A stretch of 64,000 bases of DNA from Pontibacter silvestris (GCF_020907275.1 NZ_JAJJWI010000004.1:51773-115772), one strand, 5' to 3'; shown: positions 9,556 to 18,895, counted from the first letter of the stretch. Program-made: numbers and translations. The notes: generated by a model from the sequence alone, not told the origin.

Positions 9556-10167
9556 ATGACATTTCAGGATACCGTATTAGGGGAAGTACTGCAGATTTTT
9601 AAACGTGAGGGCATAGAGGCTAATTCTGAAAAAGAATTGGTTCGAAAGTTACAAATCAGCCCATCTACCTATAGAGAGATGTTTTCTGATAAAACAGACT
9701 TGGTAAAAAAAGTACTGTTGTATGATCTGGAAGAGCAAAAGCGCGAGCATGCTGAACTTCTGGCTACAGCCCAAAACCCGGTTGAGGAAATAATGTTATT
9801 GCTGAAAGATGGTCTTGAAACCCTCAAAAATATTAATCCGCTTTTTTATGTAGATATGCAGCGGCACTACCCGGAGGTTTGGCAAATTGCTTCAGAGCAT
9901 TTTAGTACTTACTCCTACCATGAGTTGTCTAATGTTATTAACAGAGGCATTATTCAGAATTTTTTCAGGAAGGATGTTAACCTACAGTTGGTCACAAAGA
10001 TAATTTTGGAGCAGCTGTTTATACTGCTGAACCCAAAGGTTTTCTCTCCGGAACGATATAACATTGGAGAAGTATTCCGGAGTATGTTTCTTTATTACCT
10101 CAGGGGGATTTGTACAGAGAGAGGTGGTAAATTGGCAGAAGATTTCTTCTCGAAACATAACCTCTAA
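9556..10167 (+). CDS. TetR/AcrR-family transcriptional regulator
   Basis: A 203-residue one-component regulator. Residues 5-50 form the helix-turn-helix (EVLQIFKREGIEANSEKELV, then LQISPSTYREMFSDKTDLVKKV); the rest is an all-helical ligand or dimer domain. The HTH is somewhat divergent from classic TetR. It is 115 bp downstream of cruF on the same strand and may control the carotenoid genes, which is only a neighbourhood argument. Its stop codon lies inside the left arm of a long terminator hairpin. Confidence 0.82.
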   Translation: MTFQDTVLGEVLQIFKREGIEANSEKELVRKLQISPSTYREMFSDKTDLVKKVLLYDLEEQKREHAELLATAQNPVEEIMLLLKDGLETLKNINPLFYVDMQRHYPEVWQIASEHFSTYSYHELSNVINRGIIQNFFRKDVNLQLVTKIILEQLFILLNPKVFSPERYNIGEVFRSMFLYYLRGICTERGGKLAEDFFSKHNL

Positions 10168-10217
10168 AACAGAAGCGGCCTGAAATCTATAATTTCAGGC
10201 CGCTTCTGTTTTAGAGG
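10161..10217. terminator. Long bidirectional terminator hairpin
   Basis: Perfect 26-bp inverted repeat (10161-10186 and 10192-10217) with loop CTATA, GC-rich in the middle (GAAGCGGCC / GGCCGCTTC) and A/T-rich toward the ends. It overlaps the TetR stop codon and faces a convergent minus-strand gene. Confidence 0.85.
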
Positions 10218-10233
10218 ACTTTTACAGCTTTTG

Positions 10234-10476
10234 TTAGCTGATAGAGACACGTACTTTCTTAGTGTACTCCCTAAGAGCTGTTTTAAAGTCTGTGCCATTA
10301 TCTTCCATATCGTTCAAAATCCAGACAGCAGCCAACACGTGCGTAAGCTGTTCTCCTTCGTCGTCGCCTCCTACTTCAATGCTTATAGGCTCTTCGTCTA
10401 CAATAGCTGCCTCTGCAGCCATTAGTTCGTCCAGTGTATATGTTTCTACTAGTTTTTTTATTGCAGGTATCTTCAT
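10234..10476 (-). CDS. DUF6952 family protein
   Basis: An 80-residue acidic protein starting MKIPAIKKLVETYTLDEL and ending ALREYTKKVRVSIS. It matches the Bacteroidota family I know as DUF6952, usually encoded next to a thioredoxin; no function is established. It starts 4 bp after the thioredoxin stop, so the two form an operon. No cysteines are present, so it is not itself a redox protein. Confidence 0.85.
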   Translation of the reverse strand: MKIPAIKKLVETYTLDELMAAEAAIVDEEPISIEVGGDDEGEQLTHVLAAVWILNDMEDNGTDFKTALREYTKKVRVSIS

Positions 10477-10480
10477 GTTC

Positions 10481-10801
10481 TTATACGTCTAGTTTGTGAA
10501 TTAAACTTCTTACAGCATCTTCTTTGCTAGCTGCAATAGTATCTACTAACTGCCCTCCTTTGAACACAGCGAAGAATGGCAAATTAGTAACTCCTGCTAA
10601 TTTACGAGCCTCTGGGCTGGTTTCAGCATTAACGTCTACAAAGGCAATATTAGTAAACTGTTCGTCATCAGACATGCGCTTGAATTTAGGAGAAAACAAG
10701 CGGCAGTTACCACACCAGTCTGCATAGTACTTTACTACTACGTTCTGGTTTGCATTTAAAACATCATTAAAATCGCTATCAGTTGCTTTTATAACGGCCA
10801 T
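10481..10801 (-). CDS. Thioredoxin-family protein with WCGNC active site
   Basis: A 106-residue single-domain thioredoxin fold, cytoplasmic (no signal peptide). The active site is ADWCGNCRLFSPKF with cysteines at residues 30 and 33, where classic TrxA has WCGPC; the cis-proline region NLPFFAVF is intact. Replacing the middle Pro by Asn should change the redox potential (family knowledge). First gene of an operon with DUF6952. Peroxiredoxin, often adjacent in relatives, is absent here. Confidence 0.9.
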   Translation of the reverse strand: MAVIKATDSDFNDVLNANQNVVVKYYADWCGNCRLFSPKFKRMSDDEQFTNIAFVDVNAETSPEARKLAGVTNLPFFAVFKGGQLVDTIAASKEDAVRSLIHKLDV

Positions 10802-11201
10802 AGTTTTTTATTATGGTTATGAATCAAATTAATTAGGTTCAGAATATTTTTACTTGGTTCAAAAGTAAAAGTTTCAAGGCAAACTTTTGTAATAGTTCTT
10901 ATAAATATAACTTATGAGCTCATAGGGTTTTTCTATAAGATCATACATAATATTGCTTTTTAAGCCACAATGTTATATTCTGTAGTAATATATAGTACGT
11001 TAAAAAAGTTACCCGGTAACAACGTTTATTTATGTAAACTATGGGTTGTACAGCTAAACTAGCAGATACGGAAACTATAGTATACACTTTAAAGTTATAA
11101 TAAATAGTAAATTAGGGCTGCTAAATATTTCTTTGGCATATTAGAGGAGAAAATCTAAATGCCAAATTTGTATCTTTGCAGCTTAAAACCAGATCATAGC
11201 A
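10802..11201. promoter_or_regulatory. Divergent promoter region, trx and prfA
   Basis: 400 bp of AT-rich DNA between divergent genes. A TATCTTTG element at 11171-11178 on the plus strand fits the Bacteroidota -7 consensus TAnnTTTG and would give prfA a leader of about 15-20 nt; no clear -33 TTTG is seen. No ORF was found. Confidence 0.4.
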
Positions 11202-12275
11202 ATGTTAGATAAATTAGAAGCCATTAATAAGCGGTTTGAGGAAGTAAGCCAGTTGCTTATCCAGCCTGAAGTGGCCAGCGATATGAAGAAGTTTAAGTCG
11301 CTGAATAAAGAGTATAAAGATCTTGACAAAATAGTAACCGAATATAAAAAGTACCTGAACCTGCTCAGCAATATTGATAATGCCAAGCAGGTTATTGCCA
11401 CCGAAAAAGACGAAGAGTTCCGTGAAATGGCGAAGGATGAGCTGGATGAGCTTATTCCGCAGCGTGAAGAAATGGAAACCCATCTGAAAGAACTGTTGAT
11501 TCCGAAAGATCCGAACGACAGCAAAGACATTATTATGGAGATTCGTGCTGGTGCTGGTGGCGACGAAGCCTCTATTTTTGCCGGAGATCTGTACCGCATG
11601 TACAGCCGCCTTGCAGAAAAACAGGGCTGGCGTATGGAGCTGATTGATGCGACAGAAGGTACATCAGGTGGTTACAAAGAAATTATTGTGGGTGTATCCG
11701 GTGAAGATGTGTATGGTAAGCTAAAGTTTGAGTCGGGTGTACACCGGGTGCAGCGTGTTCCTGCTACAGAAACCCAAGGGCGTATTCATACCTCGGTTGC
11801 TTCGGTTGTAGTGCTGCCAGAGGTGGAAGAACTTGATGTAGAAATTGATATGAACGATGTTCGTAAAGACCTTTTTATGTCATCCGGGCCTGGAGGACAA
11901 TCTGTAAACACCACTTACTCTGCCGTACGTCTGACGCACATTCCTACGGGTATTGTGGCGCAGTGCCAGGACCAGAAATCGCAGTTAAAGAACTTCGATA
12001 AGGCATTGGCGGTATTACGTTCACGCCTTTATGAGATAGAGCTGGCTAAGAAGCAGGAAGAGGAAGGTGCTCAACGTAAGAGTATGGTAGGTAGCGGAGA
12101 CCGCTCAGACAAAATCCGTACATACAACTACCCTCAGGGGCGTGTAACAGACCATCGCATTGGCTATACAGTTTATAACCTGCCTATTGTAATGGATGGT
12201 GAGATTGGTGACTTCATTGAACAGCTTCGTATTGCTGAAAACGCTGAAAGACTAAAAGAAGGCGCTACAGCATAA
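11202..12275 (+). CDS. prfA: Peptide chain release factor 1
   Basis: A 357-residue class I release factor that ends translation at UAA/UAG. The stop-recognition tripeptide is PAT (about residues 186-188, in [10 protein letters not shown]), which marks RF1 rather than RF2. The catalytic GGQ is in [12 protein letters not shown] near residues 226-232 and contacts the peptidyl-transferase centre; its Gln is the usual methylation target. Length is normal. The ATG at 11202 gives [15 protein letters not shown], the usual RF1 start. Confidence 0.97.
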   Translation: MLDKLEAINKRFEEVSQLLIQPEVASDMKKFKSLNKEYKDLDKIVTEYKKYLNLLSNIDNAKQVIATEKDEEFREMAKDELDELIPQREEMETHLKELLIPKDPNDSKDIIMEIRAGAGGDEASIFAGDLYRMYSRLAEKQGWRMELIDATEGTSGGYKEIIVGVSGEDVYGKLKFESGVHRVQRVPATETQGRIHTSVASVVVLPEVEELDVEIDMNDVRKDLFMSSGPGGQSVNTTYSAVRLTHIPTGIVAQCQDQKSQLKNFDKALAVLRSRLYEIELAKKQEEEGAQRKSMVGSGDRSDKIRTYNYPQGRVTDHRIGYTVYNLPIVMDGEIGDFIEQLRIAENAERLKEGATA

Positions 12276-12308
12276 CTCAACTCTATTGCTGTGATCGGCA
12301 AAATATAT

Positions 12309-12348
12309 AAGGATACAGTAAGGCCAGTACAGCCATCACTGTATCCTT
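12309..12348 (+). terminator. Rho-independent terminator of prfA
   Basis: Arms AAGGATACAGT (12309-12319) and ACTGTATCCTT (12338-12348), followed by a run of T. Confidence 0.8.
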
Positions 12349-12445
12349 TTTATTTGTAAACAAGAGCGCTTTACTGTTTTTATACTGATAGATAACAGCA
12401 AAATTCTTTTTCAACAGCACATTATAACGTTACAGAAGTAGCATA

Positions 12446-13813
12446 TTGAAATACCTACTAACCATATTGCCCCTGCTCCTTTCTATGTTTGCCTGTGAGC
12501 CAAAAGAGGAAATCGTTACCACAGACCCTGATGCTATTCTGGAGTTTTCGGCTGATACGCTCCTGTTTGATACGGTGTTTGTAAGCCAGGGCAGTGTAAC
12601 TAAGCGACTTAAAGTCTATAACCCAAACGAAAGAGCTGTGCGCATCAGCGAAATCGCTTTGGCAGGATCTGCTTCATCTTCTTATAACCTGATAATAAAT
12701 GGTGTGCAAAGCTCTTTGGTAAACAGCCTGGAGCTGCGTGGCAAGGATAGTCTTTATGTGCTGGTAAAGGTGAACATTAATCCAACACAGGAGAACTTGC
12801 CTTTTCTGGTGGCTGATTCTATCCTTTTTAGAACCAATGGTAATGAGCAAAACGTAAAGATGGTTGCCTATGGGCAGAATGCGAACTTCTACCGTAAGAG
12901 CAGCATTGGTACCACCACCTGGACAAACGAAAAGCCTTATGTGCTGCTGGATACTGTACTGGTGGAAGAAGGTGCCACACTCACGATAGAAAAGGGAACA
13001 CACATTTATGCCAGTACTAAAGCTGCTCTGTTGGTAAACGGGCGCTTAGTTGTGGAGGGTACACCAGATGAGCGGGTGGTATTTAGCGGCTACCGCCGCG
13101 AACCGGAATATGTAGTTGCACCTGGTCAGTGGCAAGGCATTTATGTCTTAACAAAGAGTGAGAATAATATTATCCGTTATGCTACTATCAGCAATGCTAT
13201 TAATGGCCTACAGGTCGGCAACCCAGGCAAGGCTGGTACTTTAGTAGAAGGTTGTGAAATAGCCTATAGTTACCTGAATGGTATTATAGGGTTCACTTCG
13301 GATGTTAAAGTGGTGAACACGCTTATCCATAACTTTGGGCAGTATGGCTTTGGAGGCCTGGGCGGAGGTAAATACGAGGTGCTATACACGACCATTGCCA
13401 GTTACAACAGCAGGTTGGTTCGTGACACACCGGCTTTTGTTGTAACAGATTTTATACCAGATATAGAAGTAGAAGCCCAGCCTATTGAATTACGATTGGT
13501 TAACTCTATTATTTATTCTGATAGTTACAGAACCAAAGATGAGGTATTGATAGAGCCTGCCTCTGCAGCTATAGAGGTGGCAAATAATATACTACGGACA
13601 GAAAGGCACCAGGAACAGTTTAGCCAGAATGGAAATCTGATAAACGTAGAACCAAATTTTAAAGCTATAGGTAAGCTTGATTTCAGCCTAGATACTTTAT
13701 CTCCGGCAAATGGAGCAGCCAAAGTGCTGCTGCAGGTGCTAAAAGACTTTAAAGGCCAGACCAGAAGCACTACAAACCCTGATATAGGAGCGCTTGAAAG
13801 AACAATAGATTGA
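12446..13813 (+). CDS. Lipoprotein with right-handed beta-helix
   Basis: A 455-residue protein from a TTG start that places a proper lipoprotein signal at the N-terminus (MKYLLTILPLLLSMFACEP, lipid Cys at 17). Residues about 30-150 look like an Ig-like/DUF1573-type domain, followed by a parallel beta-helix (VVEGTPDERVVFSGYR, repeated short strands, NIIRYATISNAINGLQVG) and the typical end SPANGAAKVL...PDIGALER seen in choice-of-anchor Q proteins. Probably on the outer membrane or cell surface; function unknown. Confidence 0.85.
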   Translation: MKYLLTILPLLLSMFACEPKEEIVTTDPDAILEFSADTLLFDTVFVSQGSVTKRLKVYNPNERAVRISEIALAGSASSSYNLIINGVQSSLVNSLELRGKDSLYVLVKVNINPTQENLPFLVADSILFRTNGNEQNVKMVAYGQNANFYRKSSIGTTTWTNEKPYVLLDTVLVEEGATLTIEKGTHIYASTKAALLVNGRLVVEGTPDERVVFSGYRREPEYVVAPGQWQGIYVLTKSENNIIRYATISNAINGLQVGNPGKAGTLVEGCEIAYSYLNGIIGFTSDVKVVNTLIHNFGQYGFGGLGGGKYEVLYTTIASYNSRLVRDTPAFVVTDFIPDIEVEAQPIELRLVNSIIYSDSYRTKDEVLIEPASAAIEVANNILRTERHQEQFSQNGNLINVEPNFKAIGKLDFSLDTLSPANGAAKVLLQVLKDFKGQTRSTTNPDIGALERTID

Positions 13814-13814
13814 C

Positions 13815-13837
13815 AAATTGAGAACAACTCTCAATTT
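13815..13837 (+). terminator. Short hairpin after beta-helix lipoprotein gene
   Basis: AAATTGAGA / TCTCAATTT with a 5-base loop directly after the stop. Weak, AT-rich and without a long T run; a terminator is likely but not certain. Confidence 0.5.
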
Positions 13838-13889
13838 AAAAATGAAATAATATTCACTTATCCTACATTCAGTTATTTAAGATTAAACT

Positions 13890-14312
13890 ATGAAATGGCA
13901 TCAAAAAGAAATAAGGTTACCAGCAGTTAAGAGAGGCTTCCATCTTATTACAGACTTAATTGAGGCACAATTACCAGAGTTGGAAGATATTAATGTAGGG
14001 CTGGCACATGTATTTATCAAACATACTTCTGCCAGCTTAACGATAAATGAAGATGCAGACCCAACAGTACGGCAGGATTTTGAGAGCCATTTCAACCACA
14101 TGGTTCCGGAGAACCAATCTTATTACCGGCATACTTTAGAAGGCTCAGATGATATGCCTGCTCACTTAAAAGCGGCTATACTGGGGGCGTCGGTTACAGT
14201 ACCCATCACGAACGGAAAATTCAACCTGGGCACCTGGCAAGGCGTTTACCTGTGTGAGCACCGCAACCATGCCTCTAAACGTACTGTAGTGGTTACGCTA
14301 CAAGGGAACTAG
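13890..14312 (+). CDS. YjbQ / UPF0047 family protein
   Basis: A 140-residue cytoplasmic protein of the YjbQ (secondary thiamine-phosphate synthase) family. Conserved features are HTSASLTINEDADPTVRQDF around residues 46-65, HLKAAILGASVTVPI, and GTWQGVYLCEHR near the C-terminus. E. coli YjbQ shows weak thiamine-phosphate synthase activity, but the physiological role is unclear. Length (about 135-140) is normal; single gene between two unrelated genes. Confidence 0.92.
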   Translation: MKWHQKEIRLPAVKRGFHLITDLIEAQLPELEDINVGLAHVFIKHTSASLTINEDADPTVRQDFESHFNHMVPENQSYYRHTLEGSDDMPAHLKAAILGASVTVPITNGKFNLGTWQGVYLCEHRNHASKRTVVVTLQGN

Positions 14313-14397
14313 TAGCAGCAGGAACAGGAGTGGCTTCATTAGGGTGCCCTGCAAAAAAAACTTAGCTATTTACTCAATCAGTTCAAGTTAGATTCTC

Positions 14398-15912
14398 CTA
14401 CTTTACCACACTTACTTTCTTTACAGAAGTACCGTTGGTGCTGGTGAGGCGAAGGAAGTAAATACCCGCTGCTAAATGGTGCACATCCATCTGTAGTACA
14501 CGGTCCTGAACTTCTGCGTCTAAAACAACTTTGCCTACGCTGTTTACCAGTTGTACATGGTGTACATAAATGCGTGCAGGTTGTTCTATGGTAATGTAAT
14601 CTGAGGCGGGGTTAGGATATATTACCAGGTCCTTGACAGTAACTTGTACGTAAGCTTCTTTTAGCTCTGTACTACTCATGCGCTCATTAGAGATCGTAAG
14701 CTTTACATTATACTCACCAGGATGAGGATAAGTAACCTTGGGATTTTGCTCAGTGGATGTAGCCGGTATGCCTCCTTCAAACTCCCAAAGCCATGCAGTT
14801 GGGCGCGCTCCCTCAGAAGAGTCTGCAAAAACAACAGTCGATCCTGCTATAGTTAGTGTGTCGCTGGCTACAGCCGTGCTGAAATCAGCACGTAGAATGC
14901 CTGAGCAGGCGAGAGAGTTGATTACAGAGTTGCGGGAAGAGTTGACAACAGCATTTATATAAGCAGCCTGCCCTTGCGTAAACATGTTCATGCAGGCATC
15001 GTTGGTGTAATCCATAAAGTTCTGGTACATGTTGCCATATGGTTCGTTATCACACGAAACAACAATGCCTTCAGGGCAATCAACGGATTCCTCCAACTGG
15101 TTGGGTGTGTCCTCAATCTCATCAGAGTCATTACAGGTGGAACCAGCTCCCCATATATGATTTAAGCCAAGCCAGTGGCCGATCTCATGGGTGGCAGTGC
15201 GGCCGAGGTTATAACTCCATTCATACCTGTTAGCAGGAGGCGAACCAACAGCGTTATAATGTATTACTACACCATCCGTATTGGCAGGTGCGCCCGGAAA
15301 TGTAGCATAACCTAATATATTATTGCTAATGTTACAGATCCAGACGTTCAGGTATTGCGTAGGGTCCCAATTATCTACTCCCCCTTCACTATCCGACTTA
15401 ACCTCATCTTTAATATAACTGAAAGAGGTTTTGCTGGTTTGGGTACGTGTGATGCCTGTTGTCGGGTCTCCGTTAGGGTCTATGGCTGCCAGGCAAAACT
15501 CTACTCTGGTATCAGCAGCGTAAGGTTGGAAATAAGATGGCGTATTAACAGTATCAGCATTTAACCTTCTGAAATCATTATTAAGGATTTGCAGCTGAGA
15601 AAGTATCTGCTCGTCAGAGATGTTTTCTGAGGAGGTATTGTACACAACATGAAAAACCACAGGAATAGTGACTACTTCAGTAAGCTGGCGCAGGTGTTGC
15701 TTTTGCCCCTGTTGTTTTAAGGATAGTTGTACAGTGGCTTTTATTTTCTCTTGAAGCTGTTCAAAATCCGGATTTTGCTGTTTCAGCTGCTCCATATAGG
15801 CTTCTGTGCCACACGAACGACTTCCACCCTGTAGTGGCTGTGTGTTCGTCGGGCTTTGCCCTAAGCCGACGAAACTTATAAGCAGAAAAGCAAAAAGCAA
15901 AAAGGCACGCAT
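14398..15912 (-). CDS. T9SS-secreted M43 zinc metalloprotease with PKD domain
   Basis: A 504-residue secreted protease. A signal peptide (residues 1-18, ending VGLGQS) is followed by a propeptide and an M43 (pappalysin/cytophagalysin-like) catalytic domain. The zinc site is HEIGHWLGLNH with a Met-turn FMDYTNDACMNMFT. Residues about 340-415 form a PKD/Ig-like domain (WEFEGGIPA...GEYNVKLTISN). The last 75 residues are a type IX sorting domain (LVIYPNPASDYITI), which directs export through T9SS and surface attachment or release. Stand-alone gene; no regulation visible. Confidence 0.93.
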   Translation of the reverse strand: MRAFLLFAFLLISFVGLGQSPTNTQPLQGGSRSCGTEAYMEQLKQQNPDFEQLQEKIKATVQLSLKQQGQKQHLRQLTEVVTIPVVFHVVYNTSSENISDEQILSQLQILNNDFRRLNADTVNTPSYFQPYAADTRVEFCLAAIDPNGDPTTGITRTQTSKTSFSYIKDEVKSDSEGGVDNWDPTQYLNVWICNISNNILGYATFPGAPANTDGVVIHYNAVGSPPANRYEWSYNLGRTATHEIGHWLGLNHIWGAGSTCNDSDEIEDTPNQLEESVDCPEGIVVSCDNEPYGNMYQNFMDYTNDACMNMFTQGQAAYINAVVNSSRNSVINSLACSGILRADFSTAVASDTLTIAGSTVVFADSSEGARPTAWLWEFEGGIPATSTEQNPKVTYPHPGEYNVKLTISNERMSSTELKEAYVQVTVKDLVIYPNPASDYITIEQPARIYVHHVQLVNSVGKVVLDAEVQDRVLQMDVHHLAAGIYFLRLTSTNGTSVKKVSVVK

Positions 15913-16029
15913 GTTAAAACCGTAGTAAATACATAAAGTACAGGATTAAGACATAACGGCTAAAGCTACATAATATTCTGCTTTAAAGCTTAAGAGGCAA
16001 CAACTTATGTTGTTTGTAGTTGTTCAGAA

Positions 16030-16605
16030 TTATAACCTTGCGTCTATCAGGTAGCGTAAAGAATCTCCAAATACCAGTTTTTGCACTCCTGAAATGTGGT
16101 AGCTGGAGATATCTCCACTTACAGCGTTAGCTTCTAAATTTATCCTGCGTTTTGAATAAAATAGAACATTTCTATCCTGAATAAGTGCCTCAAGATGTGT
16201 TAATTTCTTTTCAGGGCTAAGCTGAAGCTGGAGGTATGATACGGGTGCCTCTGCGTCTTCTGTTCTACTATACTTTATAAGTGTGCTGCCATCTTCCAGT
16301 ACTTGCTCCTGTTTTGTGTAATAATCGCGGAGAGCAGGGCGGTTTAAGTCTACTTCGTCGAAAACAGAAAGTTCGCTCTCCCAATTCAGTTCGCGCGTTT
16401 TAATGGTTTCGGTGGGCTTGCCTTTGGTTTGAACAGATTTCAGTACCACAGGCTTTTCAGCTTGCAGGCGCTGCTCTTGTTCCTGTAGGTAGGAAGTCAG
16501 GTCGTAAGAGGTCTCCGCCTTGGCAGATACAGGCGGAGCTGGCCTCTCACAAGCTGTTGTGGCCCATAGCAGGCCGAAGAGTAATATAATTTTATACTTA
16601 GCCAA
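16030..16605 (-). CDS. Lipoprotein in operon with gpmI
   Basis: A 191-residue lipoprotein with signal MAKYKIILLFGLLWATTACER (lipid Cys at 19). No recognised domain; the body is mixed alpha/beta (VFDEVDLNRPALRDYYTK, SYLQLQLSPEKKLTHLEAL). Its start is 3 bp after the gpmI stop, so it is translated from the same transcript. Function unknown; no link to glycolysis can be drawn from sequence. Confidence 0.8.
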   Translation of the reverse strand: MAKYKIILLFGLLWATTACERPAPPVSAKAETSYDLTSYLQEQEQRLQAEKPVVLKSVQTKGKPTETIKTRELNWESELSVFDEVDLNRPALRDYYTKQEQVLEDGSTLIKYSRTEDAEAPVSYLQLQLSPEKKLTHLEALIQDRNVLFYSKRRINLEANAVSGDISSYHISGVQKLVFGDSLRYLIDARL

Positions 16606-16608
16606 TGG

Positions 16609-18138
16609 CTACTGTTTATCAATAAGCGAAATACCGTTCATTTCCTCTGGTTGAGGAATGCTCATCAGTTCAAGAATAGTCGGGGCAAGATCTCCCAGCT
16701 TACCTGGGTGTAAAGTTCCTTTGAAATCGCTGCTTACCAGCACACATGGTACCAAGCTAGTCGTATGCGCTGTGTTTGGTGTGCCATCTGAGTTTATCAT
16801 GAAGTCAGCGTTACCATGGTCTGCTATCACAATGGTATCATATCCATTGTTCAAAGCAGTTGTAATAACTTTCTCGGCACACTGGTCTACTGTTTCGCAG
16901 GCTTTTACAGCTGCCTCAAACACTCCTGTATGACCTACCATGTCTGGGTTGGCAAAGTTAAGGCAAATAAAGTCTGCCGTCTTCTGCTCCAGTTCAGGTA
17001 CAATAGCATCTCGAATGTCAAAAGCACTCATTTCTGGTTGCAGGTCATAAGTGGCTACTTTCGGAGAAGGGCAAAGCAAACGTTTCTCCCCTACAAATTC
17101 GCTTTCGCGACCTCCGGAGAAGAAGAACGTTACGTGTGGATATTTCTCCGTTTCAGCAATGCGGATCTGCTTTTTGCCAACTTTAGCCAGCACTTCGCCA
17201 AGTGTGTTATCAAGGTTTGGCTTGTCAAATATTGGCTCAACGCCTACAAAAGAGTCGTCGTAGTTGGTCATGGTAATGTAGCGCAGGTTCAGCTTATGCA
17301 TGTTCTGCTCATGGAAATCCCGCTGTGTAAGTGCCTGCGTTATTTCACGGCCACGGTCTGTGCGGAAGTTGAAGCAGATCACCACATCGCCCTCTTTTAT
17401 AGTAGCAATAGGCTCCTGTGCATCGTTTACCTTTACAATTGGCTGTATGAACTCATCTGTTACACCGGAATTGTAAGACTCCAGCATAGACTTAATCAGG
17501 TTTTGTGATGGAGTTCCTGTACCATTCACCAATAGGTCATAAGCCAGTTTTACACGCTCCCAGCGGTTGTCGCGGTCCATGGCATAGTAACGGCCTATAA
17601 TAGAGGCAATTGCTCCGGTTGTATTCTCCAGGTGCTCCTCCAGTTCATTAATATATTTTACGCCACCTTTAGGATCCGTATCGCGTCCGTCAGTAAAAGC
17701 ATGTATATACACCTCACGCAGCTCCTGGTCATTGGCTGCGGTGCACAGCGCTTTCAGGTGGTCTATGTGCGAGTGTACACCGCCGTCAGACAGTAAACCT
17801 ATCAGGTGAACCGGCTTTTTCTGTTCTTTGGCATAAGCAAAAGCATTGGCTAGTGCAGGCATAGTCGCCAGCTTGCGCTCAGCAATTGTTTTGTTAATGC
17901 GTACCAGGTCCTGGTACACTACCCGGCCAGCACCGATATTCATATGGCCTACTTCAGAGTTGCCCATTTGCCCCTCTGGCAAACCTACAGCCTCGCCGGA
18001 GGCCTCTAGCTTAGTGTGTGGGTAGTTCTGTAATATTGAGTCAATGTAAGGAGTGTTGGCGGCCTGTATAGCCGAAACTTCTGGATTCGTGGCTAAGCCC
18101 CATCCATCCAAAATCACTAAAAGTACCTTTTTATCCAT
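16609..18138 (-). CDS. gpmI: Cofactor-independent phosphoglycerate mutase
   Basis: A 509-residue alkaline-phosphatase-superfamily enzyme interconverting 3- and 2-phosphoglycerate in glycolysis, using two Mn ions. Metal and catalytic motifs are in place: LLVILDGWGL at the N-terminus, GQMGNSEVGHMNIGAG with the phosphorylated Ser, FTDGRDTDPKGG, GRYYAMDRDNRW, and IVIADHGNADFM near the C-terminus. I use the ATG at 18138 (MDKKVLLVILDGWG) because it gives the usual 509-514 length; an upstream start at 18216 would add 26 unconserved residues. A TATATTTG element (18143-18150, minus strand) ends 4 bp before this ATG, hinting at a very short leader. Confidence 0.95.
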   Translation of the reverse strand: MDKKVLLVILDGWGLATNPEVSAIQAANTPYIDSILQNYPHTKLEASGEAVGLPEGQMGNSEVGHMNIGAGRVVYQDLVRINKTIAERKLATMPALANAFAYAKEQKKPVHLIGLLSDGGVHSHIDHLKALCTAANDQELREVYIHAFTDGRDTDPKGGVKYINELEEHLENTTGAIASIIGRYYAMDRDNRWERVKLAYDLLVNGTGTPSQNLIKSMLESYNSGVTDEFIQPIVKVNDAQEPIATIKEGDVVICFNFRTDRGREITQALTQRDFHEQNMHKLNLRYITMTNYDDSFVGVEPIFDKPNLDNTLGEVLAKVGKKQIRIAETEKYPHVTFFFSGGRESEFVGEKRLLCPSPKVATYDLQPEMSAFDIRDAIVPELEQKTADFICLNFANPDMVGHTGVFEAAVKACETVDQCAEKVITTALNNGYDTIVIADHGNADFMINSDGTPNTAHTTSLVPCVLVSSDFKGTLHPGKLGDLAPTILELMSIPQPEEMNGISLIDKQ

Positions 18139-18415
18139 GTCGCAAATATAGGTATAATCTTCTAAAGCCGGATGATGATTGATATGTGTTAGTGGCTCCC
18201 GATAAATTTTAACCATAGTTATATATAAGCGCTACTCTCTTTTGCTTATTAAGGTTGTAACAACGTATCTGGAAAGCCTGTTGCACAAGTATATCAGTAT
18301 TTTTTTATATTCTGGAATACTATTAACTTTATAGCTGATAAATTTTTATCTATCTCTACTTACTGGGTCTTGGCATAGTTTTAGCTACTAAACGAACAAG
18401 ATCACAAACATCAGT

Positions 18416-18829
18416 ATGAAAAAATTTAGACACGTTACAGTAGTATTTTCTTTGTTGTTAGTAGCTATGTTCTTTACAGCGGATAAAGCTGTAGCACAGG
18501 GCGATGTAATGAATAGTGTAAAATCTGCTATTAAAATTGGCTCTTCTAAAGATCTTGCACGTAATTTTAGCAGTGTAGTAGAGATCGCGCTGGAAAGTGG
18601 CGAGCCGACAAGCTACAGCAATACACAGGCTGAATTTGTGATGAAAAACTTCTTCAGTAAAAATACTCCGGTAGATTTTTCTTACAGCCACCAGGGAGCC
18701 TCTGATAAGGGTCAGAAGTATGCTATTGGCACCTATACCTCTAAAACCGGATCTTATACGGTGCTGGTAAGAATGAAAGAAGCAGATGGGAAACACCTGA
18801 TACAGTCTATGAACTTTATCAGAGATTAA
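18416..18829 (+). CDS. DUF4783 family exported protein
   Basis: A 137-residue protein with signal peptide (about residues 1-27, ending AVAQ). The mature part GDVMNSVKSAIKIGSSKDLARNF and GTYTSKTGSYTVLVRMKE matches the Bacteroidota DUF4783 family, small NTF2-like periplasmic proteins of unknown function. It is followed by a terminator and then nadC; in this phylum the pairing with nadC is common as far as I recall. Confidence 0.87.
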   Translation: MKKFRHVTVVFSLLLVAMFFTADKAVAQGDVMNSVKSAIKIGSSKDLARNFSSVVEIALESGEPTSYSNTQAEFVMKNFFSKNTPVDFSYSHQGASDKGQKYAIGTYTSKTGSYTVLVRMKEADGKHLIQSMNFIRD

Positions 18830-18850
18830 ATAAATAATAGTGAGATTTTT

Positions 18851-18890
18851 AAAAAGGCCCGGAGTTTATACCGAGCCTTTTTTTATTTTT
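18851..18890 (+). terminator. Rho-independent terminator after DUF4783 gene
   Basis: Stem AAAAAGGCcCGG / CCGaGCCTTTTT (18851-18862 and 18871-18882, one internal mismatch) with a T-rich tail. It ends 6 bp before the nadC start codon, so the nadC promoter must be very close (TATTTTTG at 18884-18891) or transcription reads through. Confidence 0.75.
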
Positions 18891-18895
18891 GCAGT

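Noticed and set aside
10231..10492. Plus-strand ORFs over the DUF6952 gene
   Set aside because: They are antisense shadows of a recognised protein with proper spacing to thioredoxin.
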